From Myxococcales bacterium (GTDB lineage Bacteria; Myxococcota_A; Polyangia; Nannocystales; Nannocystaceae), in the NCBI GenBank assembly GCA_020633315.1, contig JACKDV010000022.1:1-64000 (forward strand): a DNA stretch of 64,000 bases. The letters run 5' to 3'. Numbering within the stretch: the stretch's first letter is position 1; each line of letters opens with the position of its first letter. The notes beneath the pieces are model-generated. The model saw nothing but the letters and a program-made list of their open reading frames with translations, was not told where the DNA came from and ran no database searches. Position numbers and translations under genes: made by a program. This document shows positions 1 to 11,329 of the stretch, piece after piece.

Positions 1-117
1 ATGCGCCGGCCGAGGAAGCGAAGGCGGACGCCCCGTAGCCCGCGGGGAGGGAGGCGTCGTGGCCTGCTCCCCCCCGGGCGCGGCGTCTCCCTCCCGACCC
101 CTGCGGCCGCGCTCGAG

Positions 118-1307
118 TCAGGGCGCGGTCGCGTCGACGACGGGCTCGCAGCTCGGACCGACGGGCAGGGGTCCCCGCGCCGGGTCGACGCCCCAGGCGT
201 CGAGCTCTGCGTCGTCGTAGGGACCGGTGGTCACGAACACCTGCGTCCATGCCCCGGTGTCGTCCATGTCGTCGAGCGGGCCCGGCGGGACGATGATCAG
301 GGCGTCGAGGTGATCGTCGTAGATCACGGCGTCCACCTGCGGCCCGTTGACGAAGGCCCCGAGCATGAAGGGACCGACCGCCTCGGCGGTGAAGGGCACG
401 GGATCGACCCAGCGACCGTTGAAGAAGCCGTCGGTGCGGGTCCAGGCGACCTCGACCTCGCACCACGCCCGATCCCCCTCGGGAGGCACGGCGGAGAGCC
501 AGGCGCGGTGGGCCTGCAGCATGCGGGGCTCGGCGCCCGGGATCTCGCGGAGCTGCAGCAGCTCGAAGCGGGGCGGATCCTCGCGGGCCCACTGCGGCGG
601 AGGCAGCAGCGGGGCGACGGGATCGTCACCCACCTTGCCGTAGCTCAGCACCTGCTCCGGCGCCGCCCGGGCGGGCACCCAGCGGAAGTCGACGGGGATG
701 GTGTCGGCCACGATGCCGACCTGGGCCCAGGCCCGGCCGGGGCAGCCCTCGAGTCGGTAGCCCACCATCAACACGTCGAGATCGTCGTAGGCACCCACCA
801 CCGGCGCACCCACGCTGGCGCGGCAGGTCCCCCGCGGCCCCACCAGCCACACGGCGGCGGCGGGAGGCCGGAGCTCGAGCGCCTCGAGCTCCTCGGGATC
901 CACCACCACGGCGCGGCCTCGCGGCGGCTCCACCCGACCGAAGGCGAGGCGACGCAGCGTGGTCCAGCTACGCAGCTGGGGACCCACGAAGTGGCTCACC
1001 AGCACGGGCCCGTCGGAGGCGATGCGCTCGGGCAGGTGGTGATCGCCGGCCTCGGGGGGGCCGCCGAGGCTCACGTGCACGAAGCTGGCCTCGGCGAGCG
1101 AGCGACGACCCGCGCCCTCGATGCGCTCGGGCTCGGCGATGGGGTAGGGGACGTTGAGCGCCGGGCCCGACGAGCCGGGCACGCGGGGCGGGTTGGTGGC
1201 AGGCCCCACCCCGGGCGGCTCGCAGGCGAGGAGCCCGACCACCAGACCGACGAGGCCGACGCCGCGGCTCGCTGATGCGCGCGATTCCTCCGGTGACCTG
1301 CGAGGGC

Positions 1308-1311
<4 letters not shown>
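118..1311 (-). CDS. Putative lipoprotein of unknown function
   Basis: I do not recognise a domain in this 397-residue protein. The start chosen (MSPRRSPEES) gives a signal peptide whose hydrophobic core ends in a lipobox-like VGLLAC, so it is probably exported and lipid-anchored at Cys. A longer frame upstream is Arg/Pro-rich and looks non-coding. The rest is globular with many Trp, Pro and Asp residues and no obvious membrane segment. The start codon overlaps the stop of the upstream protein kinase gene by 4 bases (ATGA), so the two are almost certainly co-transcribed; the lipoprotein could be a partner or target of that kinase pathway, but this is inference only. It terminates with TGA near the left edge of the window; the 117 bases beyond hold nothing I can support. 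Confidence 0.75.
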
Positions 1312-4052
<2,741 letters not shown>

Positions 4053-4330
4053 GCGCGGCTCGCCATCATAGCGAACCCCCTCGCGCCGCGCTCGCGTCGG
4101 CTTGGCGCGGCTCGCGGTTGGCATCGCGCGAGCGCCCGGGGAGCGGCTCGAATGTCGTCCGCGTGCTCGTCGTGGACGGCGACCTCGGCCGGGCGGGCGC
4201 GCTCGGATCTCGAGCGACCTCCACGGCGAGGTCGATTGCGAGCGGCGGACCGCGACTCCGAGGAGCCCGCAGCCTCACTCGCGGCGCGGGCTCGTCGTGA
4301 GCCTCGCGATCCCGCGATGACGACTCGCGG

Positions 4331-5311
4331 CTAGAAGCGACCGGCCACGCCGACTCCGGCGAGGCGAGAGGACAGCACCGGCATCACCTGGACCTGCCTC
4401 GCCTGGGCTCGCCGGTGCTCCTCGTGTTGGCCCATGCCCCAGCCCGCCAAGGCGGCGCCCGGGGGCACCATGGCCAGCGCGAGCCACCAGCCCACCTCGC
4501 GAGCCACGACCCGGTCGTGGTGGGTCTCGGTGGTCCGCAACGCGATGCGTGAGGCGATCAGCGAGATCGTCCCCGCGCTCACGAGGCCGAAGCCCAGACC
4601 CAGCGTCAGCCGGTTGCGACGGCGATCGAAGGCGATGCCCTCCCGCTCGTCGCGGATGGTGGCCCAGCGACCGCGCCGTTGGGCCCCGCCGCCGAGCAGC
4701 CCGGCCGAGGTCACCACCAGGGGCAGGATGGTCAGGTTGAGGAACGGACCGATGTAGCAGATCTCGAAGCACGCGGGCGGCTCGTCGGAGTCGAAGGCCT
4801 CGGCCAGCGCCAGGTCGGAGACCGTGGCCTTGATCTTCAGGGGGATCGCGATCGCGCCGAGCAGCCCGCCCGCCACGAGCATCCCGGTGCCGCGACGCTG
4901 GGGCAGCGGGGGGGGCGAGGGGGCGGGCGTGAAGGTGGGGATGGCGGGCGCAGGCTCGTCCGGCCCGACCTCGGGAGCGCTCGCGATCTCGGGGCCGCTG
5001 ACCTCGGGCTCGGGGGAGCTCGCAGGCTCGGGCTCCGGGCTCGGGGGCTCGACGATGGACGGGTCGGGATCGGGGTCGGGATGGGGCGCGACGGGCTCGA
5101 GGGCGGAGGGGTCGGGGAGAGCGGCGGGCTCGGGGACCGAGGGGCCGGGCGCGGGAGCGGCGGGCTCGGAGACCGAGGGGCTGGGTGCAGGAGCGACGGG
5201 CTCCGACGTCGTCGGCCCCGGAGCGGTCTGCGACTCGACCACGCGGGCGGGCACGGGGCGGGGCGCCGCGGGGTCGAGGGCCAGGGTCAGGGCCAGGGGC
5301 AAGAGGACCAT
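4331..5311 (-). CDS. Proline-rich membrane protein of unknown function
   Basis: The 326-residue product begins with a hydrophobic signal-like segment (MVLLPLALTLAL), followed by about 110 residues of low-complexity Pro/Ala/Glu/Ser sequence built on repeats such as EPAAPAPGPSV. The C-terminal 190 residues contain three or four hydrophobic segments (around GTGMLVAGGLLGAIAI, GPFLNLTILPLVV, LGFGLVSAGTISLIA and WWLALAMVPPGAALAG). This suggests a cell-envelope protein whose Pro/Glu-rich linker spans the periplasm. No enzyme motif is visible. It diverges from the SET-domain gene, with about 170 bases between them for two promoters. Confidence 0.7.
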   Translation of the reverse strand: MVLLPLALTLALDPAAPRPVPARVVESQTAPGPTTSEPVAPAPSPSVSEPAAPAPGPSVPEPAALPDPSALEPVAPHPDPDPDPSIVEPPSPEPEPASSPEPEVSGPEIASAPEVGPDEPAPAIPTFTPAPSPPPLPQRRGTGMLVAGGLLGAIAIPLKIKATVSDLALAEAFDSDEPPACFEICYIGPFLNLTILPLVVTSAGLLGGGAQRRGRWATIRDEREGIAFDRRRNRLTLGLGFGLVSAGTISLIASRIALRTTETHHDRVVAREVGWWLALAMVPPGAALAGWGMGQHEEHRRAQARQVQVMPVLSSRLAGVGVAGRF

Positions 5312-5483
5312 GGGAGGGCTCGGGCCCTGGTAGTGCCGCGGTGGGCCCGATCGATCGACCGGACCCGAAGAAACCTCGGATCGCGGCCCCGAGACCCCGT
5401 GGCCGGCGGGGACGAGGGCCGTCCGGGCCGTGTCGATTTCGGTTGTGCGTGGTGACGGGCGGCGTACCCTGACGACCAGACAT

Positions 5484-6029
5484 ATGTACGAGAAGCGGCT
5501 GCGTTCGCACGCTCACTTCGGGATCTTCTCCACTCGGTCCATCTCGGCCGGGACCGTCCTGTTCACCCACGACGACTGGGTGGAGGACGAGGCCCACGGC
5601 TGGGAGACGCTCACGGTCGCCGAGGTACAGGGCCTCGAGCCCCGCGAGCGCGCGCTGTACCTGCGCTACGCCTACGACATCACCTTCGGGTCGATGGTCG
5701 GCACCTTCGACTGGCAGCGCGCGCGTCACATCTCCAACTTCATGAACCACAGCTGCGACCCCAACATGGTCTACGGGCTCGACGACGACATCGTCGCGTC
5801 CCGGGACATCGAGGCGGGCGAGGAGCTCACGATCGACTACGGCAACTTCATCGTGAACGTCGATCAGGACTTCGAGTGCGGCTGCGGCCATCGCTCGTGC
5901 CGGCACCGCATCCTGCGAGACGACTGGATCGATCTCGTGCCGCGGCTGGGGTTCAGCTTCCCCCGCTTCATGCACGACGAGATCGCCTCTCGCGGGATCC
6001 AGCGCCGGCGCGTGGGCGGACGGCGCTGA
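5484..6029 (+). CDS. SET-domain protein (putative lysine methyltransferase)
   Basis: The 181-residue protein is a minimal SET domain. It shows the pseudoknot motif NHSCDPN (residues 88-94), the catalytic region EELTIDYG with Tyr at about 119, and a post-SET cysteine cluster CGCGHRSC (132-139) that with Cys91 can bind zinc. SET enzymes transfer methyl groups from S-adenosylmethionine to protein lysines; bacterial examples are sporadic and their substrates are mostly unknown. The start was placed at the ATG directly after a TACCCT -10-like element; the 18 codons upstream in the same frame look non-coding. It faces the methionine aminopeptidase gene convergently. Function beyond lysine methylation is not indicated by neighbours. 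Confidence 0.88.
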   Translation: MYEKRLRSHAHFGIFSTRSISAGTVLFTHDDWVEDEAHGWETLTVAEVQGLEPRERALYLRYAYDITFGSMVGTFDWQRARHISNFMNHSCDPNMVYGLDDDIVASRDIEAGEELTIDYGNFIVNVDQDFECGCGHRSCRHRILRDDWIDLVPRLGFSFPRFMHDEIASRGIQRRRVGGRR

Positions 6030-6084
6030 GCCGCCGGAGCAGGCGCGATGGAGGCTCGCCCTCGTCCGCCCGGCGCGAGCCCGG

Positions 6085-6855
6085 CTACATGGAGAAGGCG
6101 TTGTCGCGCATGGTGAGCACCTCGTAGCCGTCCTCGGTCACGAGGATGGTGTGCTCGGTCTGCGCCGAGAGCCGACCGTCGAGGGTGACCGCGGTCCAGC
6201 CGTCGTCGAGGATCTTGCACTCGTGGGTGCCCTCGTTGATCATCGGCTCGATCGTGAAGGTCATGCCCGGCTTCATGCGCATGCCGGTGCCCCGACGACC
6301 GGTGTGGGCGATCTGCGGCGCGGTGTGGAACACCCGGCCGATCCCGTGCCCGCAGAAGGCCTCGACCACGCCGTAGCCGTGCTCGCCCTGGGCGAAGTCC
6401 TGGATCGCGGCGCCGATGTCCCCGATGCGCTTGCGCGGCGCGACCTCCTTGATCCCCAGCCACATCGAGCGCCGCGTGACGTCCACCAGCGCGCGGGCCC
6501 GGTCGCTCACCTCGCCCACGAGGAACATCTCGGAGGTGTCTCCATGGAAGCCGTGCAGGATGGTGGTGATGTCGATGTTGATGATGTCGCCCTCGGCCAG
6601 GGTGCGGCTGCCGGGGATTCCGTGGCACACCACCTCGTTGATCGAGGTGCAGATCGATCGAGGGAAGCCCTTGTAGTTGAGCGGAGCCGGGATCGCATCG
6701 TGCTCCACGATGAAGTCGTGGCAGCGCCGGTCGAGCTCGTCGGTGGTGACCCCCGGCTTGACGAAGGGCTCGATGAACTCGAGCACCTGCGCCGCCAGAC
6801 GACCGGTCGCCCGCATCTTGTCGATCTCTGCCTTGCTATGGATGTGGATCGCCAC
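6085..6855 (-). CDS. map: Type I methionine aminopeptidase
   Basis: This 256-residue cytoplasmic metalloenzyme removes the N-terminal methionine of nascent proteins. All five metal ligands are visible: Asp in NIDITTILHGFHGDTSEMF (two Asp), His in GHGIGRVFHT, Glu in TIEPMINEG and Glu in TEHTILV; the substrate His is in VCHGIPG. The length matches bacterial type I enzymes without an N-terminal extension. No ATG lies upstream of the conserved AEIDKMRATG block, so a GTG start giving VAIHIHSK was used. It is divergent from the first ArsA-type ATPase, with about 170 bases between. Confidence 0.95.
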   Translation of the reverse strand: MAIHIHSKAEIDKMRATGRLAAQVLEFIEPFVKPGVTTDELDRRCHDFIVEHDAIPAPLNYKGFPRSICTSINEVVCHGIPGSRTLAEGDIINIDITTILHGFHGDTSEMFLVGEVSDRARALVDVTRRSMWLGIKEVAPRKRIGDIGAAIQDFAQGEHGYGVVEAFCGHGIGRVFHTAPQIAHTGRRGTGMRMKPGMTFTIEPMINEGTHECKILDDGWTAVTLDGRLSAQTEHTILVTEDGYEVLTMRDNAFSM

Positions 6856-7029
6856 GGTGTTCTCGGTGCTTTGTGGTACGGCACGGGCCAGGCCGCAACC
6901 CCCGGGCGCATCCGGGCCTCGATTCCGTGGAGCGCCGAACTGGGCGCCTGGTGCGCGTTGGAGCCCGAGGACGAGCCTCGGTGGGTCGCTGGTTGGCGGG
7001 GCCGCGAGGCTGTGCCAGGCTCCGGGCCC

Positions 7030-8022
7030 ATGGCCGCGCCCGACCCGGCCCCGCAGGAAGCCCCGCCTGGCGCGATCTTCGACCGCCTGGCGCAGCGGCG
7101 CCTCATCGTGGTCAGCGGCAAGGGCGGCGTGGGCCGAACCACGCTCGCGGCCCTGCTCGGGCTGGCGATCGCGGCGAGGGGGCGGCGCGTGCTGGTGACG
7201 ACCACCGGGCACGACGACCGCCTGGGCTGGATGCTCGGCGCGCCGTCGCTGCCCGATCGCGTGCACGCGGTGTCCGAGCGGCTGCACATCCAGCGGCTGG
7301 TGCCGCGGGTGTGCCTGCGCGAGTACGGGGCCATGGTCGTGCGCAGTGAGCGCGTGTCGGCCGCGGTGTTCGACAACAAGATCATCCGTCGCCTGCTGCA
7401 GGCGATCCCCGGGCTCGACGACTTCGCGGTGTTCGGCAAGGCGTGGCACGAGGCGGCGCGCGGCGACGCCTACGACACGGTGATCTTCGACGGGCCCGCC
7501 ACCGGGCACCTGCTCTACACGCTCGGCGTGCCGCAGGCGATCCTCGAGGCGATCCCGGCGGGGCCGCTCACCCGCGAGGCGCAGCTCATCGTCGACACCC
7601 TCACCGATCCGGCGTCGACCGAGGCCGTGCTGGTGGGGCTGCCCGAGCGCTGGCCGCTGACCGAGCTCGCCGAGCTCGGCGTGGCGATCCGACAGCAGCG
7701 CCGGATCGCGATCGAGACGATGGTGGTCAACGGCATGTGGCCGGAGGCGGTGCCCATGCTCCGGCCGCCCGCGCCCGAGCTCGACCCGCAGGGCACGGTC
7801 GCCCCCGTGCTCGCCACCGTGGCCGCGATCGGCCAGGCCGGGCGACGGCACCGGGAGATCGTGGCGCAGTGGGGCCAGGGAGAGCTCGCGCAGCGCTGTG
7901 GCGTGCGATCGCTGCTGACCCTGCCGTGGCGCTGGGAGGGGCTGTGCGACCTCGCGTCGCTCGAGCACCTGCTCGCCGAGCTCGAGGGCGGGGCGCTCAT
8001 CGATCACGCGAGCTCGGCGTGA
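7030..8022 (+). CDS. ArsA/Get3-type ATPase, P-loop lysine replaced (subunit 1)
   Basis: This is a 330-residue member of the ArsA/Get3 branch of the SIMIBI P-loop ATPases. The nucleotide motif reads SGKGGVGRTT at about residue 30: the family's signature lysine (GKGG) is kept but the Walker A lysine is arginine (CGA codon). FDGPATGHLLYTL corresponds to the switch II region. It has no arsenite-binding cysteine set and no tail-anchored-protein hydrophobic subdomain that I can recognise. A second ArsA-type gene lies about 1.6 kb downstream on the same strand with the reciprocal lesion, so the two products may form a heterodimer. In other bacteria paired ArsA-like ATPases occur near cell-envelope genes; here an outer-membrane protein gene sits between them. 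Confidence 0.9.
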   Translation: MAAPDPAPQEAPPGAIFDRLAQRRLIVVSGKGGVGRTTLAALLGLAIAARGRRVLVTTTGHDDRLGWMLGAPSLPDRVHAVSERLHIQRLVPRVCLREYGAMVVRSERVSAAVFDNKIIRRLLQAIPGLDDFAVFGKAWHEAARGDAYDTVIFDGPATGHLLYTLGVPQAILEAIPAGPLTREAQLIVDTLTDPASTEAVLVGLPERWPLTELAELGVAIRQQRRIAIETMVVNGMWPEAVPMLRPPAPELDPQGTVAPVLATVAAIGQAGRRHREIVAQWGQGELAQRCGVRSLLTLPWRWEGLCDLASLEHLLAELEGGALIDHASSA

Positions 8023-8049
8023 GGCCGCCGCGGGGACGCGGGGGTCGGC

Positions 8050-8871
8050 TCAGAACCACACCCGCAGGCCCACGGTGGGGCCCACCACCATCACCGTGCC
8101 CACGCGACGGAATTCGGCCCCGCCGAAGGGCTCCACCCGGCCGGCCAGCACCCCCGCCGTGGCGCGGCCGAGCATGGTGGTCGCGGCCCCGAGGCGGCCG
8201 TAGTCGAAGCGGCCCCGCAGCACCAGCGGACGGATCGGGAACACGGCCACGCGCGCCGTGCCGTTGACCCCGGCCGCGTCGGTGCGCTCGCCCGGGGGCA
8301 GGGTGCGGCCGTCGATCATGAAGCCCACGCCCACGCCGGCCACCACGGTGATGCGGGGGCGCATCACGGGCGCCACCAAGAAGGATGCGCTGCCGAGGGT
8401 GAGGGCGTCGATCGGCCGCAGCTCGAGGTGGGGCGACAGATCGAGGCCGAAGCCGAAGCGCCGCACCAGCAGGGCGAGGTCGACCCCGGCTCGCCCCAGC
8501 GTGGGCCCGTAGTAGCCGCCGTCGAGGGTGAGCGAGCCCCCGAGCTTCTGCCCGGGCGGATCGGGATCCTCGGGATCGGTGAGGTAGTTGTAGCCGCGCG
8601 TGCCGTCCGCGTAGGGGTAGCGGGTGTACGTGCGGTACACGTTGTCCAGGTAGGCCTCGACCATGGCGTCGCCGATCGCGGCCCCGATGGCGTCGCCCGC
8701 CCCCGACGAGCTGCTCGAGGAGGAGTCGCTCGAGGAGCCCGAGGAGGAGCTGCTCGACGACGAGCCCTGGGTCTCCGAGCGCATGGCACCCAGCGTTCCC
8801 GCGTGGACCAGCCGAGGGAGGAGCCACAGCGTGATCCAGATCGCCCAACCACCCGCCGATCTCCGTGCCAT
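8050..8871 (-). CDS. Predicted outer-membrane beta-barrel protein with poly-Ser linker
   Basis: The 273-residue product starts with a signal peptide ending in PRLVHA, then a serine tract (about 20 residues nearly all Ser/Gly), then a glycine- and aromatic-rich C-terminal region with alternating hydrophobic residues. It ends in ...VGPTVGLRVWF, a terminal Phe typical of beta-barrel outer-membrane proteins. No family is recognised. The start at MARRSAGG was chosen because it begins directly before the hydrophobic segment. It is convergent with the first ArsA-type ATPase gene, 27 bases apart. Confidence 0.75.
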   Translation of the reverse strand: MARRSAGGWAIWITLWLLPRLVHAGTLGAMRSETQGSSSSSSSSGSSSDSSSSSSSGAGDAIGAAIGDAMVEAYLDNVYRTYTRYPYADGTRGYNYLTDPEDPDPPGQKLGGSLTLDGGYYGPTLGRAGVDLALLVRRFGFGLDLSPHLELRPIDALTLGSASFLVAPVMRPRITVVAGVGVGFMIDGRTLPPGERTDAAGVNGTARVAVFPIRPLVLRGRFDYGRLGAATTMLGRATAGVLAGRVEPFGGAEFRRVGTVMVVGPTVGLRVWF

Positions 8872-9024
8872 GCCCGGGGCTTTGCAACATGGGCGCCGGC
8901 CCGACGACGACGAGGGGTCGGGCACTTGCGGCGGCGGTGTGGGGACCAAACCACACGGTGGCGTCGCGTCGACACCACACTCCCGCGGCGTGCGGACACG
9001 AGGCCGTGATCCAGATCGCAGCTG

Positions 9025-9573
9025 CTAGGTCGCAGGCTGGGTCGGGGGCTCGTCGAGCTCGCACAGGAGCTGGCCGGCCTCCACGGTGTCGCCCGTGGCC
9101 ACGGCCACGCGACGCACCACGCCGGCCGCGGGTGCGCGCACCTCGTTCTCCATCTTCATCGCCTCGACGATGAGCAGCGGATCGTCGGCGTCGACGGCAT
9201 CGCCCTCGGCCACCAGCACCCGCACCACTCGGCCGGGCATGGGCGCCTGGATCCGCCCGCCCGCCGTGGTGCCGCCGGCCGTGGCCAGCGCAGCATCGAG
9301 CGCGGCCTCGCGGGCGCTCTTGATCTCGAGGCCCAGCACCTCGCCCCCCACGGCGGCGTGGTCGGGGCGTCGCCCCGGCGAGAGGTAGACCACGTGCTGC
9401 GATCCATCGGAGCCGTCGGGGCTCACCACGAACGACTCGTCGGCGCCCAGCGACACCGTGCACGGACGATCGTCGACGAGCACCCGCGTGGGTCGGCCGG
9501 CGTCGTCCAGCTCGACCGAGACCTGGTGCGTGTGGCCCTCGACGGTGACCTCGAAACGCTGCGCGCGACCCAC
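9025..9573 (-). CDS. Biotin carboxyl carrier (biotinyl-domain) protein
   Basis: The C-terminal 70 residues form a biotinyl domain with the biotinylation motif EAMKMENEV; the second Lys-containing position (MKM) is the biotin attachment site, and APMPGRVV is the paired conserved strand. The N-terminal half resembles the linker region of acyl-CoA carboxylase alpha subunits. Such proteins carry carboxybiotin between a biotin carboxylase and a carboxyltransferase, but neither partner is encoded nearby, so this is an orphan carrier. I placed the start at a GTG because TACCCT sits 8 bases before it; an in-frame ATG at 9624 would add 17 unremarkable residues and abut the divergent ATPase gene. Confidence 0.88.
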   Translation of the reverse strand: MGRAQRFEVTVEGHTHQVSVELDDAGRPTRVLVDDRPCTVSLGADESFVVSPDGSDGSQHVVYLSPGRRPDHAAVGGEVLGLEIKSAREAALDAALATAGGTTAGGRIQAPMPGRVVRVLVAEGDAVDADDPLLIVEAMKMENEVRAPAAGVVRRVAVATGDTVEAGQLLCELDEPPTQPAT

Positions 9574-9665
9574 CGCGGCGGAGGGTATCAGACCCGGGGC
9601 GCCCGTCCCGGCCGCCGGGCGCATCGGGCCGCCGGGGGCCGGCAGTCGTGGTATTACGCCCCCGC

Positions 9666-10793
9666 GTGACCGGCTCGGGTCCAGTCATCCAGATCCCCGC
9701 CCAGCGGCGGGTGCTGCTGTGCATGGGCCCCGGCGGCGTGGGCAAGACCACCGTGGCCGCCGCCCTGGGGCTGGCCGCGGCCCGCCAGGGGCGCCGGGTG
9801 ATCGTGCTGACGATCGACCCCTCGCGTCGCCTGGCCCAGGCCCTGGGCCTCGACCCCCGCCAGGGTCATGCCCCCGGCACCATCGTCCCCGTGCACGGCC
9901 CGGGGGGCGTCGAGCTCGACTGCCTCATGCTCGACACCCAGCGGGTCTTCGACGAGATCGTGCGGGTGTACTCGCGCGACGAGGCGGCGGCCCAGCGCAT
10001 GCTCGCCAACCCGATCTACCGCGCCACGGCCCAGCACCTGGGCGGGGCGCTGGAGTACGCGGCCACGGCCCGCGTGCACATGCTGCACGCCGAGCGCCGC
10101 TACGACCTCATCGTGCTCGACACCCCGCCCACCGCCAACGCGCTCGACTTCATCGATGCGCCGCAGCACATCACGGAGCTGGTGAGCAACCCGGCCGCGC
10201 GCTTCCTGGCGGGCACGGGGCGGATCGGCATGAAGCTCATCGGCCTGGGCGGCGGCGTGCTGCTCAAGACCTTCGAGGCGATGGGCGGCGGCTCGTTCAT
10301 CGCCGAGCTCGGGGGCTTCCTCAAGGACTTCGGCAACGTGCTGGGCGAGTTCCGGCGCCGGGCGGGCGACGTGGCCGAGCTGCTGCGCTCCGCCGAGACC
10401 GGGGCGGTGTTCGCCACCGCGGCCACCGACTTCTCCGCCCGCGAGGCCGAGGCCTTCATCGACGTGATCGTGGAGCGAGGCATGCGGGTCGACGGCATCG
10501 TGGTCAACCGCGTGCTGCCGCGGCTGCCCCCGCTGCCGGCGGCCTCGGTGCTGCACGCGGCCGTGGCCGCGCAGGTGGGCGAGGGCGCGGCCGAGGCCAC
10601 GGTGCAGGCCCTCGGCGCCGGCTACTCGGGCGCGCGTCGTCAGGCGGAGCGAGCGGGTCGCATCCTGGCCCACCTCCAGCAGCGCTATCCCTCGGTGCCC
10701 GTCGCCGTGCTCGAGCGTCGTGATCCTCCGCCGGCGAGCCTCGAGGAGCTGGTCCAGATGGGCGATCACCTGCTGTCTCCGCCGTCGGTCTAG
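9666..10793 (+). CDS. ArsA/Get3-type ATPase, signature lysine missing (subunit 2)
   Basis: The 375-residue product is a second ArsA-family ATPase. Its nucleotide motif MGPGGVGKTT keeps the Walker A lysine but has Pro where the family's signature lysine should be. TIDPSRRLAQALGL and LDTPPTANALDFIDAP are characteristic of ArsA-type proteins, and a Gly-rich hydrophobic stretch (LIGLGGGVLLKTFEAMGGGSF) could be a substrate or membrane-interacting region. I chose the GTG at 9666 because TATTAC lies 8 bases before it; another GTG at 9648 would add six residues. It is divergent from the biotin carrier gene. The lesion pattern is complementary to the ATPase at 7030, which suggests a composite nucleotide site. 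Confidence 0.9.
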   Translation: MTGSGPVIQIPAQRRVLLCMGPGGVGKTTVAAALGLAAARQGRRVIVLTIDPSRRLAQALGLDPRQGHAPGTIVPVHGPGGVELDCLMLDTQRVFDEIVRVYSRDEAAAQRMLANPIYRATAQHLGGALEYAATARVHMLHAERRYDLIVLDTPPTANALDFIDAPQHITELVSNPAARFLAGTGRIGMKLIGLGGGVLLKTFEAMGGGSFIAELGGFLKDFGNVLGEFRRRAGDVAELLRSAETGAVFATAATDFSAREAEAFIDVIVERGMRVDGIVVNRVLPRLPPLPAASVLHAAVAAQVGEGAAEATVQALGAGYSGARRQAERAGRILAHLQQRYPSVPVAVLERRDPPPASLEELVQMGDHLLSPPSV

Positions 10794-11329
10794 CTCCCAC
10801 CTCGGCAGTGGCTTCGTCGGATCCTCGCGTTGGCTTCGTCGGCAATCGACGAGCGCATTGCGTTCGCCGTCGACGCGAGGCCATCAACGTTGAGCATCTT
10901 CGAACGAATAAAACTTCGTGAGCGGGAACCGTAAAGGGCTTCCTTACGTCTTAAGCCCAAGATGAAACCATCCAGGGTTTCGATCCTCATGCAACCAAAG
11001 GTGGGAGGCAGCTTCCACCGATCTTCGTACCGGTCGACCACGACCAGAAAGGAGCAATGAAGCGCCATGCGACACAACGGCTACGACCAGCTTGCGTCGT
11101 GTTGGCCCGGGGTCGGCATCGAGCCGAAGCCCGGTGACATGACGCTCCGTCGTCGGTCGAGAGAGCCTGGGGAGGGCAGCGGGCCATCGCGGCCCGTGGG
11201 TGTGAAGCCCAGCGGTTCAACTCCGCAGCTCGATCGCGACGGGGATCGTCGGTTCGGCTAGGCGCTCGGCTCACTGCTCATCGACCTCGTCGAGGGCAGC
11301 GAGCCGGGCGCCTGGCAATTGGGGCGTCC
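10794..11329 (+). other. Low-GC intergenic stretch without a supported gene
   Basis: About 540 bases lie between the second ArsA-type gene and the SIR2-like gene. The part at roughly 10,870-11,080 is clearly less GC-rich than anything else in the window (runs such as CGAATAAAACTTCG). A 95-codon open frame runs on the minus strand (10,790-11,077), and on the plus strand a good ribosome-binding site (AGGAGC) precedes an ATG at 11,057 that opens a frame of only 26 codons. Neither product resembles a protein I know, and codon use differs from the neighbours. A short direct repeat, TGGCTTCGTCGG, occurs twice near 10,810-10,840. This may be a remnant of transferred DNA or an untranslated RNA. Confidence 0.4.

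Noticed and set aside
4053..4330. Small frames (about 60-70 codons) between the kinase and the Pro-rich protein genes.
   Set aside because: No ribosome-binding site, Arg/Ser/Pro-rich products and no motif.
11212..11226. GCGG-TTCAACT-CCGC, which matches a tRNA T-arm.
   Set aside because: No acceptor, D- or anticodon arm can be built at tRNA distances around it; the only flanking complement (ATCGAGC/GCTCGAT) gives 117 bases, too long.
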